Shown: positions 24,351-35,369 of the stretch, piece by piece
Position numbering within the stretch: position 1 is the first letter of the stretch
Layout of the letters: each line of letters opens with the position of its first letter
Source of the DNA: Uranotaenia lowii
Taxonomy: Eukaryota; Arthropoda; Insecta; Diptera; Culicidae
NCBI RefSeq assembly: GCF_029784155.1
Contig: NC_073692.1
Span: 366,339,160 to 366,403,159 of the forward strand
DNA length: 64,000 nucleotides
Direction: 5' to 3'
Notes under the pieces: generated by a model
What the model was told of the DNA's origin: nothing
Databases searched by the model: none
Seen by the model: only the letters and a program-made list of their open reading frames with translations
Translations under genes and position numbers: made by a program

Positions 24351-24424
24351 AACGCATTAATGTGCATTAAAACTTTCATCTTGTTACCTCTACTGCTATA
24401 GATATTCTTAATTTTTTTTATCAT
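22916..24424 (-). CDS. LINE-A reverse transcriptase, partial but open
   Basis: An uninterrupted 502-codon frame gives a non-LTR reverse transcriptase lacking its N-terminal part. Residue 30 onward matches the element (LLTPIRLIFQASL). Motif A TDLSAAFDKVNH is near 138-149, motif B SGVPQGSHLGP near 194-204, and the catalytic YADD at 225-228. A thumb-like region follows, with RSILEYASAVWCPYYQNG, then a C-terminal RRTATRASFVADLLSSR block. The first 25 or so residues come from flanking DNA, so the first ATG is probably not a natural start. No endonuclease is present. Such enzymes copy their RNA at a nicked target. This copy could not move by itself. Confidence 0.85.
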   Translation of the reverse strand: MIKKIKNIYSSRGNKMKVLMHINAFMPSLLTPIRLIFQASLDQATFPSLWKEAYMFPVHKKGDRKDVNNYRGISALCAIAKLFELVVLDPIFMFCKHNLSNDQHGFMPQRSTTTNLLTFTSYVHESFAKKSQTDAIYTDLSAAFDKVNHDIAIGKLARLGFCGSLIGWFRSYLTGRKLTVRTGNCFSRQFSASSGVPQGSHLGPLVFLIYFNDVLQLLDGPKLAYADDLKLYYSINGSEDVNFLQNQFNLFASWCDANCLPLNRDKCVVISFSRKRRPLSAVYFFGNDAISRAQHVKDLGVILDARLDFKNHTNFIVDKASRSLGLLFRMTKDFKDIYCLKSLYCSLVRSILEYASAVWCPYYQNGSDRIEAIQRRFLRYALRHLNWQDSFRLPSYESRCRLIDIDTLQARRTATRASFVADLLSSRIDSPALLEVLPLSVRPRGLRNRDLQLFVPVRLNNYGANSAIIGVIKTFNRFSEHFDFDVSKVLFRRRILSVLSSV

Positions 24425-24599
24425 TTTTATTATCTGGACTAAAACAAAACCAGAAACTCAATTTGAATCATTTTCATATCTGTTGGTTTTTTTTCCGTCA
24501 GTGAGATTATCAAGGACAACTTGGAAGGAAATACATGGGTTCACAAATAGGATAAATGACTGTCAGCTACCGTAGGATCCTACTATGCCACCTAATGCC

Positions 24600-25405
24600 A
24601 CAAGCAAAAAGATTCGTGGGAAGTCATCAGGCCGGCTTCATGGAGGGACGGTCAACGACGGACCAGATCTTCATACTACTGTAAATCCTCCAAAAATGCC
24701 GTGAATACCAAGTCCCTACGCATCATCTATTCATCGACTTCAAAGCCGCATACGACACGATCGACCGTGACGAACTATGAAGAATCATGGATGAAAACGG
24801 CTTTTCCGGGAAGCAGACCAGACTGATCAAAGCGACAATGGATGGAACGCAGTGCTGTATGTGGATTTAGGGTGAATTGTTGAGTTCATTCGAATCGCAC
24901 ACTGGGCTCAGACAAGGCGATGGTCTATCCTGCAACACCTAAGGCCAATATAACTAGGTATGAGTGTAATAACAAGGTCACGATCAACAGCGACGAGCTG
25001 GAGATAGTCGAAGACTTTGTCGATCTCGGCTCACAATGATCAGCGGAAAACGTCTAACCTATACATGATGCTCATTAGACAGGTTGTCTTCTACGAGCAC
25101 AAGACGTGGATATTGCTTGAGAAGGACCTGCGCACACTCGGAGTATTCGAGTGACGAGTAGTATTAATAACCATCTTTGGCGGTGTGCAAGAGAACGGAG
25201 TGTGCAGGCGAAGGACGATCTAGTAAGAACAAGACGAGCGGGGGCGCAGCGAGTGAGGTGGTTAGACCAAGTGGAGCTTTATCTGGCGAATGTGGGATGT
25301 CCGAGAAATTGGAGAACGGTTGCCATGGACCGAGTGAGTTTTAGAAATTATGTTCGTCAAGTTATGTCGTGAGACGGGATACCTTTGAGAATTATAAAAT
25401 AAATA
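24600..25405 (+). pseudogene. RTE-like LINE remnant, heavily broken
   Basis: Plus-strand pieces of a second, unrelated non-LTR reverse transcriptase. QAGFMEGRSTTDQIF near 24,625, motif A FIDFKAAYDTIDRDEL near 24,730 and motif B GLRQGDGLSC near 24,910 are readable between in-frame stops. After a deletion the C-terminal part is open at 25,151-25,372 (CARERSVQAKDDLVRT, then VRWLDQVELYLANVG), with AAAATAAATAAA as a tail. The motif style resembles the RTE clade, which is inference. It lies back to back with LINE-A copy 2 on the opposite strand. Confidence 0.7.
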
Positions 25406-26854
25406 AATTCCTAACAATTGAGATATGCTTTTGAATGTAGCACATTCGCGGCAAGTGAAAAAAACGAGATATCTCGTTTTTGGTGAAAAATGTGTTAATG
25501 TGTTTAAAATATGATAAAATATTTAAAAAAAATGGTTGAAAAATGGCGAAGATAATATATACAATGATTTCGGCAACACAAAGTTTTCGAGCATAATAAA
25601 AGAAACCTGTACAAGTAGACTAAGTCGATTTGGGGATATTTCTGAATTTCTCAAAACCTGGGGCCTAAAAAACTTCGTTTTGGTCCAAAACTCGTCTATG
25701 ATTTTCAAAATGCAGTCTTCGGATGAAATATTTGTCATAGTTAAGACTTAAAGAAAAACCGTTTTCAAAAGAAATCGGCCGAAGGGGACCAAAGTTATTC
25801 ATGAAAAACTGGATTCTTATGATCCTCCCGAACAAAATGTCTCATCATCCCATGAAAACTTCAGGCTCGTTGAGCGACCCCTTCCCGTGATCCGATCTGG
25901 CCCAAATGTGGCATGAGACATTGTACTAGGCCTAAGATCAATTTAGGCCTGCAGCGCATAACATTTCACAAGTTTGAAATTTCTCATACAAGTTTGGGCA
26001 GTCTAGTGTACAGCAATTTCTTTCATATCGAATCAGATTTGAAATGCATCAAGTTGAAATTTAAGTTTGGAAATTAGTATAAAATCTAGAAATTACTCAT
26101 TCAAATAAGAGACCCTTTGAAAAGGGATCAGATTTCACATTCAAAATTAAAACTAAGGAATCAGGATCAAACATCGAATCAGGTTCAGAAAAAGAATGTT
26201 CAGAATTTTAGTGAAGATTTTTATCTATACTTCCTAAATTATATATTTTAATTCTAAACACAGTTGATGATCCAGTTTTGGTTTCTCAATCTGGACCGAT
26301 ATGACAAGAAGGAGGTTTTTGGAACCAAAGGGGTATTAGTGCGAAAAAAAATCAGTATTCTTTTTACTTCAATCTTAATCTGCTATGAATTTCAAATTTT
26401 TAGATTAATCTTTAAATACATTTTAAATTCATTAAAAATTACAGCTAGTCAAATAACAAATAGAAAATGCTCATAAAGAAAACATTGTAATTTTTTTTTA
26501 AATATGAAGTCTATTGTGGATTCGGTTAAAAAAAATTAAAGTTCCCAAACCATTGAAATCAGAAGTTTCAGGACATAAATCCATTCAGAAAAAAGGAAAC
26601 TCCAGCAATTTACACAAAACCCCTAGTAACTTGCAATGTTCCAAAAATTTTGTGATTCAATCAAAAATTTATAAAAAATTACGGTGTTTATAGTATTGGT
26701 TTTTCACTTTTTTCAAAATCACCTCTTAACGAAGTTTGGGAAAAACTAAACAAGGATTGAGTTAACACTGGAGTATCTGAAAATTTGAATTTAAGCTTAT
26801 CCAGATGACAGTGATAAGGCCAAAAATATTTGACTTTGTCAAAAGAATACACAA
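25406..26854. other. AT-rich stretch, no supported feature
   Basis: Short frames exist but show no domain, and no repeat family was recognised. Confidence 0.4.
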
Positions 26855-26964
26855 TAAAGACTAAATTTTGGTATTGTTTTTCGACTGGATGATTTTTAAT
26901 TTTTGGAGATTGAAACGGCTTAGTCAGTCATTTGTGGGAATAAAAACGAGTTATTTTTATTATT

Positions 26965-27012
26965 GTTCAAACGTTTCGGCCATTTATTGTGGCCTTCTTC
27001 AGTGGGTAACTG
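26965..27012 (-). ncRNA. Hammerhead-ribozyme-like motif, left arm
   Basis: On the minus strand CTGAAGA is followed by a 5-bp stem GGCCA/TGGCC, then GAAA and the palindrome ACGT, the order of a minimal type-I hammerhead core. One unpaired A lies between CTGAAGA and the stem, a departure from the ideal core. Catalysis is not shown. Confidence 0.45.
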
Positions 27013-27467
27013 TAAATTTATTGTAACTTTGTAACATTGTCTAAATTTGTGTTATGTGAATATATTTTGTACTCACTAATTGTCAGGTTCGTTTTTAGTC
27101 TAATTTTTGTGGTAATTAAATATTATAGTTCGAATTTTGTCTGTGAATACTGTATCAAATATGTTAGTTTGAAAAATTGAACGTTTCCTATTTTTTTTTT
27201 CAAACTCACTGCGTCGAAAATTGAACCGCAACGCTTCACCATTAGATAAACTGTGCGGCAGCGCTTTGTTTACTAATGGCTACTCGGATTTTGTGTGTTA
27301 GTGTTTTGATCGTGATCGTGATCGTGAATTCACAGACAAAATTCGAACTACAATATTTAATTACCACAAAAATTAGACTAAAAACGAACCTGACAATTAG
27401 TGAGTACAAAATATGTTCACATAACACAAATTTAGACAATGTTACAAAATTACAATAAATTTACAGT

Positions 27468-27512
27468 TACCCACTGAAGAAGGCCACAATAAATGGCCGA
27501 AACGTTTGGACA
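27468..27512 (+). ncRNA. Hammerhead-ribozyme-like motif, right arm
   Basis: CTGAAGA at 27,474-27,480, stem GGCCA (27,482-27,486) with TGGCC (27,494-27,498), GAAA at 27,499-27,502 and ACGT at 27,502-27,505. CCA before CTGA can pair with TGG after ACGTT as a short stem I. The motif is identical to the left arm within the core. Confidence 0.45.
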
Positions 27513-27720
27513 ATAATAAAAATAACTCGTTTTTATTCCCACAAATGACTGACTAAGCCGTTTCAATCTTCAAAAATTAAAGACTAAATTTAATATCTCC
27601 TAGCAAATAAGACAAGTCTGAGTTAAAAGTTCAAATAGTCTAGTTTAAGTTCATGGCAGAACGAAAAATTATAACTCTCATTTAAAGTCGAATTGTGAAC
27701 ACACCTCTTTTATCTTCAAA

Positions 27721-28830
27721 CTAGCTGACCCGGTGTGCTTTGCTACCCCTTGCTTAAAAAATAAGCCGCGTTAAAATTATTATAATTCAAATATACTTCT
27801 TTTAAAATTGAATATAAACATTATTTAAAGCGAGCTACTTTTCCTGGCGTCTAAGCTTTAAGATTGTTTTGAGTCTAAACAGAATTTTACAGTTTGAAGG
27901 TTGAAGGAGCCACCCTTAAGAAAAAATAGGAGGGATCTACAATACACTAAACACTAAAACACTAAGACACTGTTTTTTGTTAATAATGTGTTACATTTAT
28001 CGAATATGAGAGTCTTATATCAATAAAATGGGAGGCGTCTATCAATACAATATATCATCCAATCTGGTTAAAACTTGTTTGTCCCCTCAAAAGATTGTCT
28101 CAATATATTAAAACGCTCATTTTTATCAATTTTCAATAATAATCCTTCGTGGCTTGTCAACATTTTGTCAATTTTTTTTCATTAATTTTTTAAGAAAGCC
28201 CCTTTCTTTGGATTTGTAGTGGTTTGATACAATTATAAAAACCATTCTCAGTCTCGGAAACGGCTAAACACAAAATTTCACGTTGATCGGTTCAGAAGTT
28301 TCCGAAATTTTTTCGAATTGTGTTAAATTTCTGGTAATTTTGTATGGGACCCTCTTTTTAAGGATTCGGAGGGGTTTAAAAAGTATTATAGAGACCATTT
28401 CCGGTCTCGAAAATGGCTACACATCAAATTTCACGTTGATCGGTTCAATTGTTTCCGATAGTTGTCGAATTGTTTCAAATTGGTGTTAATTTTGTAAGGG
28501 AGCTCTCCTTATTTGCATTTGGAGGGTTTCGAGGGTCTCGAAAATGGCTACAGATCAAATTTAACGTTGATCGGGTTCACGAAAAAGAAAGTGCACGAAA
28601 ATTGTTCGAATTGTGTTAAATTTTTGTTAATTGTGTATAGAAACCAACATTTTGGGTTTTGAGGGGGAGGGGGGGGGGGGTTAAAAGTGTTATAGAAACC
28701 ATTCCCGATCTTGAAATTGGCTACACATCAAATTTCATGTTGATCGGCTTAGTAGTTCACTAAAATTGTCAAAATTATGTAAATTTTTTGATTATTCTGT
28801 ATGAGCCCCCCCTTTTTGGATTGGGCACCA
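27721..28830 (+). mobile_element. CTAGCTGACCCGG element, copy 2, tail lost
   Basis: It starts CTAGCTGACCCGGTGTGCTT like the copies at 6,459 and 45,564. The interior has diverged tandem units anchored on TTTCACGTTGATCGGTTCA near 28,282, 28,434, 28,565 and 28,739, spaced about 130-175 bp. A G-run lies at 28,664-28,680. No GACA tail is present, so the right end is truncated and approximate. The unit sequence differs from the other two copies, which suggests a separate subfamily. Confidence 0.65.
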
Positions 28831-29359
28831 AAAACTTAAATTGATGAAATATAATTACTTCTTAGTTTTCACCCAAAATCGGAATGTATTGCCCAAGTGT
28901 TTTAAGAGTAAATATGATCCAATGATTCAAAACCAGTTGAAGTTTATCGAATAAAAAATCGTTTCATGTGTTTCTCTTCTTCATATTTATTGAATAATTT
29001 CAGATTTTTTTTCCAAAATTGGCCCAGATATTTCCTAGATTCCGGATTGAAAAAATTAAAGCAAGTGCCTCGATTTTGCATGCTTCTAGTTTAAATATTT
29101 GCACGGAACTTGGATTTGCCCGATTCGGGTACGAAAAGACAACCTTCTGACAGTTTAAAACTAAAATCAGCTCTAAGCTTTTTGTCAGGATTTTCGGGAA
29201 GTTCTCAAACTATCACGTTTTGTAAGAGTTAGATTTTATGCATGGTTTGTAAAATAAGAAACAACAAACAACATATTTTTCACTAAACCCTTTAGTTTAA
29301 TCAGCCAAGTGACATGGTTGATATGATTAAATTGATGCTTTAAGCAAATAAAGTTCTTA
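28831..29359. other. AT-rich stretch, no supported feature
   Basis: No gene, RNA or repeat was recognised. Confidence 0.4.
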
Positions 29360-30676
29360 ACAGCAAATTTTTGCCTCGATTTCCATCAAAAAAAAAAAAT
29401 GCTGGAAACGTTCAGCAATTCATTTTTTTTTTCCTGGAAAACAGCAATCTGTTTTCTAATTACGGATTTTTCAGCATCCGGTAGAGTTCTTGTCATTTTT
29501 GCTGAAAAATTAGCAATCGATTTTTCAAGTTGCTGAACTTTCTAACAATTAGTCTAGTTTGATTCGGCAGTCTAGCTTTGGACCATTATCCCACAACAGT
29601 CTTCCAGAAGTCTTTAAAAGCACTAACAACCGTAGCTCTTTCAAATCCCAATTCATTCGTCACTTCAAAGAATTACTTTAGTCATTAACGAAATCACCTT
29701 GCCAGTTTTTTTTGCGTTTTATTTTTAATTTGTTTATTTTGATTTAGTACTAAAACTTTTTTCTTGAATATTTTTTTGGTAAGCGTTAGTTTAATAATTC
29801 TAGTTTAATTTTTGTTGGTTTTGTTAAATAAAATGGATCTCTTAAAAGGAAATCTTTTTCCACTGAGATTCATGTTTAAATTTAATTTATTGTACCGTAC
29901 CATTTCCCCGCATAGTGTAAATATTTTTTTGAAGTGCTCAGCATGAGTAAATTTTGCTCGCGTTAAATTGTTGTTGATAATTCCTTTTTGCTGTCAGGCA
30001 TGCTGAGAACAGAAAGCGTCCATTACCAGGGGGTTCAACGGAGCCTTTTGGTGTGGGGGAGTGTGGTAGGCCGCTTTACAAATTTGTTCTAATAAAAAAA
30101 ATAAAATAAATAAATTAAAATAAAAAAGAAAAAAAAAAGTTGTCAAATTGGAGTCGGTCAGTTTTCGTTGACTGAAGCAAGGTGAGACTCTATTTCATAA
30201 AATTTGGTAAGATTAATATCTACAGTTATTTTGAACTTCTTCAACATTCTAACAACCAGACATCAAGTCAAGGGTGAGTTTTTATTGGATAGGTAGGTAT
30301 TTCATGAAAGATATATACCAATCAAAACTCTATTTCAGGTGGCGGATGATTAATATTTTGGCACAAAGCTACCACCCCAGAGCCGGTGTTGGTATTTATT
30401 GAAAAAAAAACATATGGTTCTGAAAATGAATACAAACATAATTGAAAAAGGAAAAAATAATTGTTATTTATTGCTTATCATATGCACAGCCAGTATTCAA
30501 TATTGAATTTTGAATTAAAATATTAATTTGATACCAAATACAGCCGAGCGTGTTGAAAGAAATAGCTGGTTTCAAGCAATCTGGATAGCTGATTCCCAGC
30601 AATTTGAAATGCTGTAAACCAGCATTTATGTTTGCTGATTTTTCCAGGGAATTCATATTGCTGGAAAATTTGCTGT
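29360..30676. mobile_element. MITE with ACAGCAAATTTT ends, split by a LINE
   Basis: ACAGCAAATTTT at 29,360-29,371 and AAAATTTGCTGT at 30,665-30,676 form inverted ends. Nearby CAGCAA/TTGCTG phrases (for example TTCAGCAATTC, CAGCATTTATG) recur in both halves. The middle, 29,553-30,138, is a LINE 3' fragment that does not belong to it, so the interpretation is a MITE invaded by a LINE. Confidence 0.5.
29553..30138 (+). mobile_element. LINE 3'-end fragment with ORF2 C-terminus
   Basis: A 43-codon frame ending at the TAG at 29,679-29,681 reads RQSSFGPLSHNSLPEVFKS and then SSFKSQFIRHFKELL, the typical C-terminus of CR1/L2/Jockey-group LINE proteins. About 450 bp of 3' untranslated DNA follow, with CCATTACCAGGGGGTTCAA and GGTGTGGGGGAGTGTGG, then an A-rich AAATAAATAAATTAAAATAA tail ending near 30,138. 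It is 5'-truncated. Confidence 0.7.
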
Positions 30677-31499
30677 GTATGCAATCTTTTTAAAGTCACA
30701 CAATTTTCTCGTTTCGATAATAATATCATAGTTCGTACATATCATTACGGGTCAGAAGCAAACAACAATATTCATTGTTGAATAATTTTATAATTATTTT
30801 CTGGAGTTGATGTCCTCGTCACAATATGATTTTTTTAAAAAATTTTAAATGTTTAGATGTATAAATCGTAATTTGAAAAAAATATAATAATATATACTGA
30901 TGAACATTTGAATCGTCAAGTATTTAAACAAACTGATAAAATTAATCCCCCTTTTTGGAGTCAAAGATAAGACCACAGAAGAAAATTACACAAATTTTGA
31001 ACCAATTCGATCCTAACTATAGAGTTGAATTTTCAATAGTTAAAATTTTATCAATATGGTAAAAACATAATTTTTACTCAAAAAAATTTAAAACAGAGGC
31101 CCTGAAAAAACTCGTAACACAGATAAATTGTTTTCAAGATGCTATTTTCGAATCTATTATTTTCAAACATTTTTGAAGAATTCTTATTGATTTTTTTAAA
31201 GAAAAAATAAGATTAAAAAGACCGTTAACCCTAGTCCATTCTTGAGTTTCAATATGAGACTATTGGAAGTCTGGCGGCTTGTAACTATATTCGGGTACAT
31301 AAAAAAATTTCTTCGAGGAGCCTTGATTAATTCTAAAAATATTGAATTATGTATCATTTCTTATGGACGCATCCTGAAAGCCCAGGAAAAAACTCCCTAA
31401 TCAACCCTTCAGTGTCAATTTGACACTCCTCGCTTAAAACCGCTTTATCTCTCTTGTTTCTCAACCGATTCTTGCAAAATTTATGAATTAAAAAATCTC
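30677..31499. other. AT-rich stretch, no supported feature
   Basis: No gene, RNA or repeat was recognised. Confidence 0.4.
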
Positions 31500-31990
31500 G
31501 TAATGTAGCTCAAATATGTTTCAGCTACAACACTTCAGTTTTCAGTTAATCAAAGTCATTAAAAAAATCCGAGAAAAAATGCATCCGAAAAAGACTGTAG
31601 ATCAGCTATCGAATGCTAATAAAAATTCACTTAGTGTCCAAAAAATCTGAAGTTAGAAGCTATAAGTTTTACATAAGGACATATTTTTTTTTAATTTCTT
31701 AAGATCATGACCACAATAAATGTTAAAAAAAGGTGTTAAAACCGTACTTTTCAATCTATGAACCGTCAAAATTGTTTATGTCATACCAGATACTTTTTGA
31801 AAACAGGATTGAAAGATGGCGTGAACTGGCTCATTTTTGTATTTTTAGTTTATCAAAGTATAAAACACAGATTTTTTTACGAATTTTCAAAGATAGCTGT
31901 TTTTTTAACTTTTGGTCAATTTGCAATTTTTTTCAGATTTTCTTGCATCAAAATTGCACTTGATTTTGTGTATATACCGGTGACTCAGCA
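31500..31990. repeat. Diverged repeat copy, related to 640-1,080
   Basis: Blocks CACTTAGT, CTGAAGTTAGAAGCTATA, CGTACTTTTCAATC and CAAAGATAGCTGTTTTT appear in the same order as in 640-1,080. It is an old dispersed repeat without coding content. Confidence 0.35.
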
Positions 31991-32199
31991 AATAACTCGA
32001 ACCCACTTTGCTTAACCTCGTTCTTATCTTAACTAATATCATAAAAAGTCATCAACAAATTTTCCCTAATTATTTCGTTCGTCTCCTTGTTTTACCAAAT
32101 TGGCTTAAAAACAGAAAGTAGCGTAACTGCACAGGACGGAAACCAACAAAATCACATTGATGAGCTTTGCTAAAACCATACCAATTTCACGCTTCGAAA

Positions 32200-34100
32200 A
32201 TGCGTGTAAATGACTCGGAATGATATAGTTGAAAACAGACAACCCACTGAGCGCAAAACCCGCGACTCATCCACTTGTAAATACAGTACAAATGAGGTGA
32301 TAATTCACTCTACTATACTCATGTTTCACCAAAAAACTGTAACCTGTCATCACGCTTGCTTGTTCAAAAACACTCACCGTTGTTTTCGTCGACGTCGTGT
32401 CGTTCCGTATAAGTGCTCAAACACGAGCAACTCGTTTTGTTGTCCAAGCAGAAACAATAGACAAACACGGTTCCCCAATTGGCGAAGCAGCAACGACAGC
32501 TCCGGCACCCGATGACAAATTCGGCTTCCGAAACACCGCAAAGGTCACTCAACCGAAACCGGTTCGCCAATCGAAAAATTAAAAAAGGAATGAAGAACTC
32601 TTGCGAACACACACTCACACGTCACAGCTCTTGAATTATTCTCCAATTAGTTGAATTTCATCCACCTAATTTCTATTTTGACAATTAAATCGTTCTTACT
32701 TCACTCTCGCTGTAGCAGAAGCAGAAGCGATCTGAACTTTTTTTTCAACACGGCAACATTACCAAGCAACGATCGTGATCCGACAACATCAACCAGTAGC
32801 AGCGCCACAGCTTCACATTAAAGAAAAAAAGCAGGCGACGCAAAATTACCTTCAATTTTTCATTCACTTAAAAATAACACAACTCATCGCGCAACATCAC
32901 AGGAGCCGGGTTGATGTGCTCGAGAAAAAAAAACACCGAAGCATCACACACTTTTTTCTTATTTTTTTCTTTAATGCGGCTTCCTTCTTGGGATTGTTTA
33001 CTCGAGCAACACGCACGGCTTTAGTTGCGAACTCTTCTTTCGATCCTTCTCTTTGGTGTTTTCTTCTTCGGGGTCCTCGTTGCGAGTGACTATTCACAAC
33101 ATGTGCACGCCATGGCTAATTATCTGTTGCGCCTTGCACACCTTTCTACACACAGACACACGACGCCTCCTTTCCTTTGATTCGGTTCCGATTTCCAGTG
33201 AATGAACCCCGATGATCTTCGGGGTACCACCTTCACGCCAATTTCTTTACTCCCCTTTTCTCGAGCAGAAACCCCCCAACAGCATGGTCTGCAGCAGATG
33301 GAGGCCAGTGGTAATTAAATTATTATCTGAATTCCACGGTCAATAAATCTATTAAACACACACTCTCGGCTTTCAAATCCAGATCGATCAACTGTACTCT
33401 GCTGATGGAGGCGTGAACTATTTTCTATATTTGACGACCGTGCTTCAGAGTGATCCTCTGGACCCACTTCGCTTCCTGTATTCGTATTCGCTACGGCTAG
33501 GAAATATCACACAACCGGCTTCAACAACCAAAACACGACACATAAATCCGTTCCGATGCACTTCCTACTAACTTTTTCGGAAAACCGGCAGCTTCTTAAT
33601 CCACTCAAGCTATCCCGAAATATTTCACGGTAAATCGACGTCGTCGCCGTTGTCGACAAGCGTAACAGCTGATCTCTCGGCCTACAAATGCGAGTAGAAA
33701 TGCACCGCTAATGCTAATCCAGTGTGGTAGCATCCACTATTCACGAGCCGAAACGAAACGGACCCGCAGCAGCTATTCCGTCAACGCGAGAAAAAAACAG
33801 TCAAACCCGGGCGCCACCGTGAAAGACGCGAGCGATCGAATACACGAACGAGTCGAGCGGCGATATCCTTCCGCCTTCGGACGAACAAACAACACACACG
33901 GGCCACGGAGAGAGGTCTCTCGGGCTAGCCGTCACGCACGATACTGAAACGATGGCGGGGACGTCGATCTTCAACAGCTATGCTGGCCTGGCCGTCTTGT
34001 TGTTGAGGGAAATCTAGAGAAGGCGAGGAAAACACTCAAACTGAACAAAACAAAGCGAGCGAGATTCGTTAAAATTTCAACTCTCTCCCGTCAAGGGGGA
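32200..34100 (-). other. GC-richer stretch, possible 5' exon of an unidentified gene
   Basis: This 1.9 kb is clearly richer in G, C and CpG than its surroundings and lacks recognised transposons. Short open frames occur on both strands (for example plus 32,397-32,582 and minus 32,364-32,618), but none shows a known domain. A consensus donor on the minus strand, CAACG then GTGAGT, lies at about 32,378, and a possible minus-strand core promoter at 33,945. Together these would fit a long non-coding first exon whose coding exons lie to the left of the window or within unrecognised DNA. This is inference. Confidence 0.3.
33913..33950 (-). promoter_or_regulatory. Candidate Inr + DPE core promoter (minus strand)
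   Basis: On the minus strand TTCAGT puts the initiator A at 33,945. Exactly at +28 to +33 (33,918-33,913) the sequence is AGACCT, a full match to the downstream promoter element RGWYVT of insect TATA-less promoters. The region downstream is the GC-richer stretch 32,200-33,945. No TATA box is seen. A chance match is possible. Confidence 0.35.
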
Positions 34101-34831
34101 GGTTTGAACTCCTCGTGAGAGCATTCCTTATAGGAATCCAGTTGGAATGATTTGAAAACAAAGCAGAAGTTAGCTCTATTCGCTGGGAGGAAATCCCTTT
34201 GAAGAAAAACTTAACGAAACTCCCTGCTACACTCTCCGTTTTCAGCAATGGCGGAGAGGAAATTTTTATCTGAACTTGGTGCGCTCTCCCTCTCTAGCAG
34301 GAACTGAGAAGATTTATGTTGAACAACCGGTATGTTGGATTCTATGTTGAAGCGTTTGTTGATGCTGAGTTGTGCAGAAATGTTAATGTTGCGTTGAGGT
34401 TGCACGGTGTGAATTCCATGGAACAACGTTGCATCAAATATAGCAAGTTTGGACGGAGGACAACATCTTTTTGATATTAGCACGGTATGATTTTGTGCAA
34501 TGTTTGAATAAAAAATTTATTAATCACAATAAAGATATACTCTAAATTCAGGATACATTTAAAAATATTCACTTTTTACAAAAATAAAAATAACAACGAT
34601 GGAAAAAACAGAAATCTATTACATAATTGATTCAAATATGGCCGTTGGAATGTTCGTTGAACATCTAAGGTGATTACAGATTCAATAATGTTAAGACTTA
34701 CGGTTGTCGTTTCGAATCCTCCGGGAACAATCCTTCGGGATCGGTCAGACCCATCAGAAGGTCTGCTGCATAATGTTTGTTTTGGATTGGCACATGCTTT
34801 GTGCAATTAGCAAAACATGATTGCCAAACAA
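34101..34831. other. Non-genic stretch, no supported feature
   Basis: Would be just upstream DNA if the minus-strand promoter at 33,945 is real. No gene or repeat was recognised. Confidence 0.35.
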
Positions 34832-35060
34832 TACACGGAAAATAATAAAAAGGTAAAATTTACTGAGACCGGATGGTGAACGCTCGTAAAAGCCGAAAAG
34901 GCAACTAAAATTTACCTTTTTGCTAGGTGAATTAAAAAAGGTAAAATTAAATCTTTTTGCAAGGTGAATAAAAAAAAGGTAAAATTTACCTCGAAAGAGG
35001 AGTGGGAAAAAAATCACCTCACTTCTCTGTAAAGTTAACCTTTTTTTTATTTTCCGTGTA
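34832..35060. mobile_element. MITE with TACACGGAAAATAA ends
   Basis: The left end TACACGGAAAATAATAAAAA and the complement of the right end, TACACGGAAAATAAAAAAAA, form inverted ends of about 30 bp that continue into GGTAAAATTTAC/GGTTAACTTTAC. The phrase AAAAGGTAAAAT recurs inside. About 229 bp, non-coding. Confidence 0.75.
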
Positions 35061-35369
35061 GAATAGTGATGATGATGGCAGTGCAAATGTTTAAATTATC
35101 ACACAGTGAAGCCAATAAACTCGAACTGGGCTCGAGCAGGTGCTATCGGCTTCCACGAAATTCTGGCGACAAAAAACTAGCGCCAAATAAGGGTTGACGG
35201 GATGAGATCCAATCTCGAGTTTAAGCTTTTTCCACGCACACGCTCTCACTCAAAGCTTGAATGCAAAGCTGCAGGGCGGCAGCACCATAAACACTGTGTA
35301 AGCGTCGCCAACGATTTGTTCGAAAAACAACAGCCTGACTATCTTGATACTAGGAGATCTTTGGTTCGT

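Larger units (their letters stand above)
26869..27577. mobile_element. Penelope-like remnant: two inverted terminal repeats
   Basis: Two arms, 26,895-27,148 and 27,328-27,581, are reverse complements over 254 bp with about five mismatches by eye. They are separated by a 179-bp spacer. TAAAGACTAAATTT occurs at 26,855-26,868 and again at 27,578-27,591, a 14-bp likely target duplication that slightly overlaps the right arm. Each arm carries CTGAAGAAGGCC...GGCCGAAACGTTT, which resembles the hammerhead ribozyme motif known from Penelope-like element terminal repeats. No reverse transcriptase or GIY-YIG frame remains. A foldback DNA element is the alternative. Confidence 0.65.

Noticed and set aside
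25536..25751. 71-codon frames on both strands as a small gene
   Set aside because: Mirror frames on opposite strands with no family resemblance or signals.
26895..27581. Ordinary TA or TTAA MITE as explanation of the inverted repeat
   Set aside because: The arms are far longer than the ends of the other MITEs, the flanking duplication is 14 bp rather than TA or TTAA, and the hammerhead-like core points to Penelope-like terminal repeats.
32364..32618. Overlapping plus and minus frames as coding exons
   Set aside because: Both strands are open, neither has a recognised domain, and the minus-strand donor fits a non-coding first exon better.
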